From Hanleya hanleyi (Eukaryota > Mollusca > Polyplacophora > Lepidopleurida > Hanleyidae): a stretch of DNA of 64,000 nt. The position numbers were made by a program, and so were the translations under genes. The stretch covers positions 368,837 to 432,836 of the forward strand of contig JAVTVY010008188.1 of NCBI GenBank assembly GCA_036873755.1, in the 5' to 3' direction. The notes beneath the pieces are model-generated. The model ran no database searches. It saw only the letters and a program-made list of their open reading frames with translations, and had not been told where the DNA came from. The number at the start of each line of letters is the position of its first letter. Position 1 is the first letter of the stretch. Positions 56,115-64,000 of this stretch are shown here, in pieces.

Positions 56115-59100
56115 TCAAGACTCAATAAGATGCGTTTTAAGTTGCGATTTAAACGAGGATGTAGAGGTAATACATTTGATTGAAGGAGGTAGTTTGTTCC
56201 ACTCTCGAGGTCCTAGTATTCCAAGGCTATAAAAAGAGAGATTAGATCGGTAAATAGGTCTATACAGATTCAAAAGTTGTCCCCTAGTTCGATAACTATG
56301 TACATCCGATTGTTTCGTAAAATAGGTCCGAAATATTTGTGGTAGCAATTCAGAATGACGAAAAAATTTGTGAACCATAAGAAGAGAGGTATATATATTT
56401 AATGTACAGGGGTAAAAGCGTTCGGTGTCCGGGTATTTTCGTTTAGTTTGACCTAACGAAACGCGAACGGAACGAAATGTAAACGCATTTCAAACGCTTA
56501 CCAAACGATTATAGTAAACGAAACGCTTTCAATATCGCTTAATTTTTATTTTATCAAAACGCGTTTCCCTCGTCAAACGCGTTTGCTCTGATCGAAACGC
56601 GTTTATAAACGCGTTTGTGAATGCGTTTTATAAACGCGTTTCGAACGGGTTTCTCTTTTCGTTCGACTTTGTGCAAATTTGTGTTTTTATTTTGCAAACC
56701 AGGCCAGGAAGTCCACGTGTCGGGGCTTTCCCCAGCCGCTATTATAATCCCTGTGCTATAAATATATGTGGCATAGCCTTTAATATACAAGGGTAAACAC
56801 GTTCTGTGTCCGGTAATTCGTTTCGTTTATATATTGCGCTAAGATTAAATCTTTTCGTTCACCAAGCGAAACAATATATGTCTTCCCGTACCAAGCGAAA
56901 TGATTAGTCAGGCATGTTATACTGAGTCGAAAAAGCGTTTCGCCTGACCTTGACTCCATGCAGCTTTTGACCAACACTCCGTCGCCGAACCGTTGTACAA
57001 AGATAAAAAAACAGACCAAATAATATTCTCGCCCGACGAAGCAACCGTGGTGTGGACGGTAATGCTTATTTAACAACAACAACAAACAATAAAACGCGTT
57101 ACGAAACGCGTTTCCAAAACGCGTTTCGAAACGCGTTTTCAAAACGCGTTTCAAACGCAAGCTTAAATCTTTTCGTTCACCAAGCGAAGAAATATTTGTC
57201 TTCCCGTACCAAGCGAAATGATTAGTCAGGCGTGTGATACCGAACCGAAAAAGCATTTCGCCTGACCTTGACTCCATGCGGGTTTTGATCAACACTCAGT
57301 CGCCGAACCATTGCACAAATAAAAAAAAACAGACCAAATAGTATTCTCGCCCGACGAAGCAACCGTGGTGTGGACGGTGATGCTTATTTAACAACAACAA
57401 CAATAAAACGCGTTCCGAAACGCGTTTCCAAAACGCGTTTCAAAACGCGTTTCAAACGCGTTCATAAACGCGTTCGTGAAACGCGTTTTAAGCGAAACGA
57501 AACGAAAGATAAATGAACATACCGATGATCAAACGCGTTTGCGAGGTATAAACGCGTTCTTTGAGAAGCAAACGAAACGAATACAAAACGCGTTTAGAAC
57601 GCTATTGAAACGCGTTTCAAACGATAATAGAACGATAATATACGTGAAAAACCGGACACCGAACGCTTTTACCCCTGTAGGTAGTTGTAGAATTTTCAAG
57701 TCTCTAAATAATGGCAGAGTATGGTCTAATCTTTTCGACAAAGTTATTACTCTCAATGCACGCTTCTGTAACAAATTTAATGGTCTTAGGTGTGTAACAT
57801 ATGTGTTACCCCAGAGAACATTACAGTAGCTCAGGTATGGAAAAATCATCGAATAATATAATATATATAGGGTTTTCCTGTTTAACGAATTTCGTATGTG
57901 ATTCAAAATCCCAATGTTCCTTGATACTTTGTTACATATATAATTGATGTGATTTCTCCAATTTAACTGATCATTAAAATAAACCCCTAAGAATTTAAAA
58001 TGATGAACTAATTCTATTTCTGTACCAGAGACAATTAAATGTGGTATATTGTTTGACGACCTGTGATTATTGGGTTTTATTAACATAAATTTAGTTTTTT
58101 TAACGTTCAATGATAAACGATTGCAACAAAACCAAATAAATAACTTCTGCAATTCCTCAGACATAACGTTAAAAGCATTATTGAGATCTTTTGAAGAGAG
58201 TACAACACTAGTGTCATCTGCGAACAAAATAATTTTCAGCAAATCTGTCACAGTATCTATATCATTTATATAGAGAAGAAAAAGAATTGGCCCTAAGATT
58301 GACCCTTGGGGAACTCCATGGGTAATAGGCATAGACATGGACGAGATCCCGTTGTATATCACTGTTTGTGATCTTTCGGACAAATAACTACGGAACCAAT
58401 TATTTGATGAATCTCGAAAGCCATAATGGTCTAATTTAGAGAGTAAAATTGTATGGTTAACGGTATCGAAAGCTTTGGATAGGTCTAAAAAAGAAACTAT
58501 GCTATAATATTTGGATTCTTTCGCCGAAATGAGTGAGTCGTATAAGGAACAGGCTGCCAAAGATGTCGAATGATTTGCTCTAAATCCAAATTGGTCTTTA
58601 GAGATAATTCCATGTGTATCTAAAAAATCTATCATTTTGGTGACCGCGAGTTTTTCTAGTATTTTAGAGAAACAAGGCAGAACAGATATTGGTCTGTAGT
58701 TTGAGAGAATCGAAGAGTCATCAGATTTAAATATAGGAATTACCTTTGCGATTTTCAGTAAATCTGGGACAATTCCGGTAGCAAAGGATGAATTAATAAT
58801 AGAAGAAAGGGGTGCAGAAATGTATTCAGATACTGATTTCACTATTGACATTCGTATGCCATCTAAACCAGGGGCTGCTGATTTTAGTTCCATTATAGTT
58901 CGTCTTACTTCGTCGGGGCTCACAGGAGCAAATTCAAAATTTTGTGAGACAGGGATACCAAGATAATCAAGAAAATTTTCCCCTGTATTTGAAATTTTGG
59001 AATCAAGATTTGTAGCAACTGTACTAAAATATTCATTAAATTTATTGGATATTGTTTCATTATCGGATATTATTTCTTCGTTTATTTTAAATGACTCGGG

Positions 59101-60565
59101 TGTTTGTCTTGATTTGCTTCTGTTGAGAAGTTGGTTTAGGACCTTCCAAGTTCCTCTGATGTCGTGTGTGTTCTCATTAAATTTTGTTTCGAAATAATGT
59201 TTTTTTGACAGTCGGATGGTATGGTTTAGTTTGTTTCTATATGTTCTATATTGTCGATGAATATCCTCGTCCTGGGTGATAAGATACTGACGATATAATC
59301 GGTTCTTTTCCTGAATAGAGTTTAGGATCCCATATGTAATCCAAGGTTTAATAATTTTCTTTTTCGAGGTTTTAAAGGTCGTTAGGGGGAAACAATCGTT
59401 ATAAATATGATTAAATTTGGAAAGAAAAGTATTTAATGACATATTTGGATCATTGCAATCATCCTCTATATCATTCCATTCAATATCTCTTATACACTGC
59501 ATGAAACGGCTTTTAGCTTCCATAGTAATTTTGCGATACGTTATGTTTTGAACAGTGGTATTTGCAGTGCCCTCCCTTTTGAGGATATGAAAAATAGGAA
59601 AATGGTCTGTGATATCAGTCACGAAAATACCGGATAAGAGATTTTCTTCATGGAAGTTAACAAAAATATTGTCTATGAGAGTTGAGGTATGGGGTCGGAC
59701 TCTAGTTGGTTTGGTAATTTTCGGAAAAAAATAGTGTGATTTCATGATTTCAAAAAAATCTTTAGATGGTGCATGACTGTCTGATTTAAAGAGATCGATA
59801 TTGAAGTCGCCCATAAGAATACAGCTATTCTTTTCGATATCAGACGTTTTAAGTATTGACAGAAGATGTTGGTTGAAAATATTCACATTTTTGTTTGGAG
59901 GTCGGTAATATATGCCCACTAAATATTTTCTATCATTTAAAGTTAATTCTAGAAAAAGAGATTCGTATTCACCATCGTCATCAACGAATGACAGATCATT
60001 CCTCAATTTACATGATTTTAGATTTTCATCCACATAAAAAATTAGACCCCCACCCCTTTTGTTTTTTCTAGACGACGGGAAGGATGTATACCCAGGTATA
60101 TCAAATAACTTTTCGGTTGTGGGATTGAGCCAGCTTTCTGAAAAACCCAAGATTGAGTAATGGTACTTTAAATTTTGAATAAAACCTGTAATTTCGGAAA
60201 AAATGCATATTAAGACTCCTAGCATTTAGATGTAGAAAGGACAAAGTGTTATCACTTCTAATAGAAGGTAATTCATTTGTTTCCTCAATGAATGTGGTTT
60301 CAGTAAAATACTTAGATTGATGAATATTAATATCATTCCAATGAGCGATTTCAAAATCATTATCGTCTGTGAGTACTTTACAATGGTCAATATCATTTAA
60401 TTCGAGTGGATTAAAACACATGTTCTCGATAAATTCCAAATTTCTTGCAGGAGTCGTAAACGTGGAGTCGTTAGATTGCGCTGGAATTTCGTCATTATAA
60501 AATGGAAGCAATGATACGAGGTTCGGGAGTGGTACATCCTCCTCAGGTACTAAATTATTATCCAT
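56115..60565 (-). pseudogene. LINE ORF2: endonuclease-reverse transcriptase, interrupted
   Basis: A polar leader of about 105 residues precedes the APE-type endonuclease: LSFLHLNARSLN, GFSESWL, KRGGGLIFYV, VGIYYRPPN, LMGDFNIDLF and DITDHFPI. The RT follows with IPIFKSDDSSILSNYRPIS, QFGFRANHST, motif A FLDLSKAFDTVNH, motif B HGVPQGSILGPILFLLYIND and motif C LFADDTSV, so all catalytic residues are present. The C-terminus resumes at 56378 (YRTRGQLLNLYRP, GPREWNKLPPSIK). A 6-T run on the coding strand (60198-60203) shifts the frame near codon 122. The M1b MITE splits the last 90 or so codons. Removing M1b with one TA plus one T gives 1059 codons including the stop, so these are the only frame lesions. 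Confidence 0.9.
56407..57677. mobile_element. M1b: TA-flanked MITE with AACGCGTT arrays, in LINE ORF2
   Basis: The copy is 1271 bases with the same perfect 26-bp terminal inverted repeat as M1a, flanked by TA (56405-56406 and 57678-57679). About twenty AACGCGTT palindromes lie at 56560-56650 and 57090-57610. An internal degenerate left terminus is at about 56788, and two units of the 290-320-base internal repeat start at about 56841 and 57161. It is highly similar to M1a, so both insertions look recent. Open frames within (56780-57295, 57476-57829) are not transposases. Confidence 0.9.
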
Positions 60566-61815
60566 ATTGATAAGTATTAGTATGAATGAACTGACCTTGG
60601 ATCACAGTGCAATTGGAAATACTAGTGGATAATACATTCATAAAATAAAAAAATAACATATATACAAACGAGTCATGCGTTGTCGCGTAGCAAAGTGGTG
60701 TGCCAATTGAATATTTTGGTTTTTCACCGGCTCAACTAAGATAAGTATCATGCCACGTTCTGGTTAACTAAATTAGGTTTTCATTCGGAAAACTGCTGAG
60801 AGTGAAGGTTTCCAAAGTAAATATGAAAATCGCGCCGATCGTCCAGGGTTCTTGGTTTTAGATGGGTCAGAAAACCGTCACTTTTAACTTGTCCACACCG
60901 TATGCATGTTGCAAGATTTAGTAGCTTAGTGGGTCAAATTGAGAAATGGACAACGTGACAGACGTGTACATAGAATAAATAGACGTTTAGCCGATTTCTC
61001 CATGGGAGACTATAGTTCAAAATGGGTCAAACTGTTGACGGAGCATATGGTAGACATATTGACAACTGACTTATTGTGTAAAACATATGGACCAATTAAT
61101 AGTTTACAAGACGATGTATGAAAGGATTGATTTTTTACACGAAATTGGAAGCTTTATACACGAACAACAGTTATAGAATATAATATGAAACTGAAATTAA
61201 TAATAATATATAACATGCACTGTTTACAATGATCAAAGGGTATGAGTGCAGCATTGGTCGGGCAAACATACCTCACCACCCGTAATATTTGACGTCATGT
61301 TAAATGAACACTGGTAAGTATGTCACTATCAAATATACTCATGGGTCACCAAATGTACAGCAATGAACATTTGACCCACATATTTAAGGCAACAAAACTG
61401 CAGGTAGCCCCCAGTTGATATGTACAACTTGCACGGCATAGGTCACAACAGTTTGCTATTTGAGAGAGTAAGTGAAAATATATCACAGACTAGCTAGTGT
61501 GTTGTACGTGAATGGGACGGCCAGATGACAGAGATCTACATGTATCAGAGATTCCATTCCGTGTCGACATTATAAACGGGTGTATTTAAAGTTACACATA
61601 TGTTGACATGACAGTCGCGATAATATACTGAACTGAATTCAGTTGATGTCAGGAAGAAATGACAGCTGAAAGTTCTACGTGTATGATCAGTTTGTGTAAG
61701 AATTCATTCGGTTTCAGTTTTCAGGTGCCACAGCTCTGAGATCAGGTAAGTTTCATTTCAATTTTGACTGTTTGGTTCAATTGTCAGTTATCTCAGATCA
61801 CGAGCTAGTTCGTAA
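60566..61815 (-). other. Inter-ORF region of the LINE
   Basis: About 1.25 kb separates ORF1 and ORF2, unusually long for a two-ORF LINE. No ORF with a domain is seen. A strong donor-like AGATCAGGTAAGTTT on the plus strand (about 61738-61752) and the 60-residue plus-strand frame at 60939-61121 are unexplained. It may be a further insertion or a long internal UTR. Confidence 0.35.
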
Positions 61816-62757
61816 TTATTCAGTATATGGGTACCATACAGAATGTTTGTCCTTCCTTACCTCCAACACGACGTCAATGCCAGCAAGACGAATTCGAGTT
61901 TGAAGACCTCTTTCTTTTCGCAACATGTAGGCGGTCGTGGACAGTTGACTTCGTTTTATTTTCAAAGCTGGAGGCAAATCAGTACGAATAGTTTTCCGTG
62001 TACCGGAAAGTTCGCTACTTGAATACAGTATCAGATCCCGCTCAGACAAATTTTGAAAAGTAGCAATTATTGCTGGTGGGGCGGATTCCTTGTCATGTTT
62101 ACCATGTTTATCATGCTTACCATGCCCGCCCGTTGGCAGCTTGTTGGGCTTGTAGGTCATTCGGTGGACCACAGCGAATTGCATCTGTTACGCAGCCATT
62201 CGACTGACATTTAGGTCTTCAACCATAAATTCGCGAAACAGTTTCTCCGTTTCAACCGGGCCCGTTTCTGATTTTTCATTGAGCGGGATACCATAGAACA
62301 ACAAATTACGTTTTCTGTCATGAATATCCTTCAGTATCACTTGACGTTCCAGTTCATCAATTCGAGCCAATAAACGTTGTTCGGTTTTGGTTGGGCGATC
62401 AATCTGCCCCTTTATGGACTCCTCATTTTTCGACACTCGTTCCTCTACTTCTGTCAGCCTGACTTGAGTTTTCTGGAGGTCGTGTGTGACATTTCGCAAG
62501 TCGTCTACTATTACATCTAATTTCCCCGATAATTTTTCATCAAGGGCTTTTATAAGTTGCTCAACGCCGGTCAATATTTTCGATGAGTCTGCGTCCGCCA
62601 TGTTTTCGCCCGTGCAGTCTTTGTCTTTGTTCTGGTCGTCCATCTGGTTTGCCAAAACAGCACTATTTCTCAAGAAATAATCTCTCCTGTTCAGCTCACT
62701 TTCTTTCGTTACCGTCCTCTTCGTCTTAGATTTAGATTTTTGACGTTTTGGAGGCAT
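61816..62757 (-). pseudogene. LINE ORF1p (L1-type), single in-frame stop
   Basis: The frame of 314 codons including the stop is interrupted only by TAA at codon 190 (62188-62190). The N-terminus MPPKRQKSKSKTKR is basic. A coiled-coil region (about 60-135) with LIKALDEKLSGKLDVI and VRLTEVEERVSKNEESI is followed by an RRM-like segment with RKRNLLFYGIPLNE. The part after the stop holds MQFAVVHRM, IIATFQNLSERDLIL and LAGIDVVLEVRK, matching the C-terminal nucleic-acid-binding domain of L1-type ORF1 proteins. Such proteins coat the element RNA and act as chaperones. Confidence 0.8.
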
Positions 62758-62849
62758 TTGGCGCTAATACATTTAGGTGATCACCAAATATTCTAGCACT
62801 GATCAGTCACTCACATCCGTCTTGCCGCCATCTTGACAAGACAAATGTT

Positions 62850-63575
62850 CACGTAAGACCCGATTGAAATTGGATGAATGACCTACTCCTATTCCAAAGG
62901 GAGATTCCATCAAACGATTTCCAATTAGTAAGTCTCACCTCGTCGATCTTGACGTGTCCTATTTACCTTTCATCTCCAAATGGCGGCTGTAAAGATGTTG
63001 GCATCTGCTGAATTAGTTCACAATACACATGTACTAAGATCAGTGCTATACACGAATATTATCGATCTTTTTGTAACTCTCACGTGCGTTTTTCTGTAGA
63101 CCGTTGAACGCAAATCACAACTCGAACCACTGTCAATCAAGGCGTCTATATTGACATCACCTCTGCAATTACTCATAATATAAATTATAAACGAGTTGAC
63201 AAATTACAGTAAAAACTGTCCTTGAAGACTAACGAAGAGTTATGAAAAGTAAGTAATACACTAATAACTCTGCCGTCCAATTGTAGCTAATTAGTTTCGC
63301 CGGTTATTGACGTTTTTTTTGCAAAGCCATAATGATCAGTCGCAACTTCCATTTATACGTTTCAAAATTATCTTTAGTTACAGATTCTAACAGCAACGTA
63401 CAAAACTGAAAATACAGTAAACTAGAGAAACAATGAAAATCGGAAATTCTTGATATAAAATTCCAAGAAATTTTGAAAATGACTAATCTCGCGGTACGAT
63501 GGCGCATAATTAACTACAGTCGGATCGTTGATTATCAGGTTTAGTTTCCAAGCGGGACACCAATTATGAGTCATT
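62850..63575. repeat. Second duplicated block, copy b, right part
   Basis: Continues from 55843 with ATGTTCACGTAAGAC. It matches copy a at GGAGATTCCATCAAACG, CTTTCATCTCCAA, ATGGCGGC, TAATTAGTTTCGCCG and CGGTACGATGGCGC..CGGATCGTTGATTA. About 250 bases (62990-63260) have no clear counterpart in copy a. Confidence 0.6.
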
Positions 63576-64000
63576 TGATGAGAGTAGTCTGGGCTATACC
63601 GCTCTTATCAAACAGTAGTCCACGGCGGTATTAAATGTGCTGCTATTATGTCTTAAACTCACATCTACCGAATTGCTGCTGCGTCGCTACCTAACGGCCA
63701 CTGCATGACTACTGCACTAGCTGTTGCCGTGCTGCTACCGTAGCGGCACTAATTGTTCGAAATTACCGCTTTACCGCGATCAAACAGAGAAAACCTGTTT
63801 TTTTCCAGTAGATTCGAAGAGATTTGGATTCGCCGCATAGAAATTTACTATTTTGGTATAGACTCCGACTTGGAATCCATGGGCAATAATATTTTGTATA
63901 GACTACAAGTCTATGGCGATACTCGTGATCCCGATGAGTTTTCTATAGCTCTTATCCATTGGAGAACGGAAGTGAGGGATACTGATAGGTATCATTCTAG
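63576..64000. other. No gene recognised to the window edge
   Basis: No supported ORF. GCTGCTA/GCTACC-type trinucleotide-like phrases recur around 63660-63750 without forming a clean repeat. Confidence 0.3.

Larger units (their letters stand above)
55844..62845 (-). mobile_element. Near full-length two-ORF LINE (CR1/L2/Daphne-like group), inactive
   Basis: The 5' end is near 62845 and the 3' end near 55844, with a 3' tail of ATTCAA/ATTCAAAA-type short repeats after AATAAATTCAATTC instead of a long poly(A). It encodes an L1-type ORF1p (62757-61816) and an APE endonuclease plus RT protein (60565-56115). It lies inside a duplicated block that is continuous at 27.1 kb, which locates both ends. 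Lesions: a stop in ORF1, a T-run frameshift in ORF2 and the M1b insertion. I could not find a clear target duplication. Confidence 0.85.

Noticed and set aside
56780..57295. 171-residue minus-strand open frame inside M1b as a gene
   Set aside because: It translates the duplicated internal unit of the MITE, with the same peptides repeated (GETLFR, TNHFAWYGKT). It shows no transposase motif and is disrupted differently in M1a.
58070..59197. Plus-strand open frames opposite the RT domain
   Set aside because: They are antisense shadows of LINE ORF2.

Overview
This is eukaryotic DNA, most likely from a marine invertebrate or early-branching deuterostome. The signs are AT-rich sequence, canonical GT-AG splice sites, long stretches without genes, and dense non-LTR retrotransposons, reverse-transcriptase fragments, MITEs and minisatellites. 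Nothing looks prokaryotic: there are no operons, ribosome binding sites or CRISPR arrays. I cannot name the species. Amphioxus, hemichordates, brachiopods and molluscs would all fit the element types.

Host-like genes are few. A short CD225/dispanin-type membrane protein is intact at 14596-15009 (+). A RecQ-family helicase at 49686-53026 (-) has three recognisable exons with matching splice phases, but is broken by a one-base insertion, a premature stop and loss of its 3' end. A 70-residue ORF with a CxxC motif lies at 49046-49258 (+).

Most of the window is repeats. Family A is a piggyBac-like MITE with TTAA target duplications (nine copies with one or both ends visible, plus fragments). Family B has palindromic CCTACGAAGTAGG ends (three copies). 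M1 is a mariner-like MITE with TA duplications, a perfect 26-bp terminal inverted repeat and dense AACGCGTT palindromes (two copies). R is a family of RT-encoding element fragments (five copies). An approximately 3-kb element with a 158-bp tandem core (8167-11216) sits inside an R copy. A nearly full-length two-ORF LINE occupies 55844-62845 (-), and M1 sits inside its ORF2.

Layout: 0-7.8 kb degenerate minisatellites, a family D copy and B1. 7.8-12.6 kb two R copies and the tandem-core element. 12.6-20.7 kb CD225 gene, a fold-back MITE and an inverted coding-like pair. 21.4-29.9 kb family A copies and the first copy of a segmental duplication. 30.0-33.4 kb R3 carrying M1, and B3 carrying a family A copy. 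33.4-44.9 kb mostly featureless, with a 5S rRNA-derived SINE and family A copies. 45.0-48.8 kb second copy of the duplication. 48.8-55.7 kb block with the broken helicase. 55.8-62.8 kb LINE.

The nested insertions give a relative chronology. Family A and family B each interrupt a copy of the other. M1 landed in both the LINE and R3. The family A insertions differ between the two copies of the duplication, so they came after it. The LINE and probably the helicase block also interrupt sequence that is contiguous in the paralogous copy.
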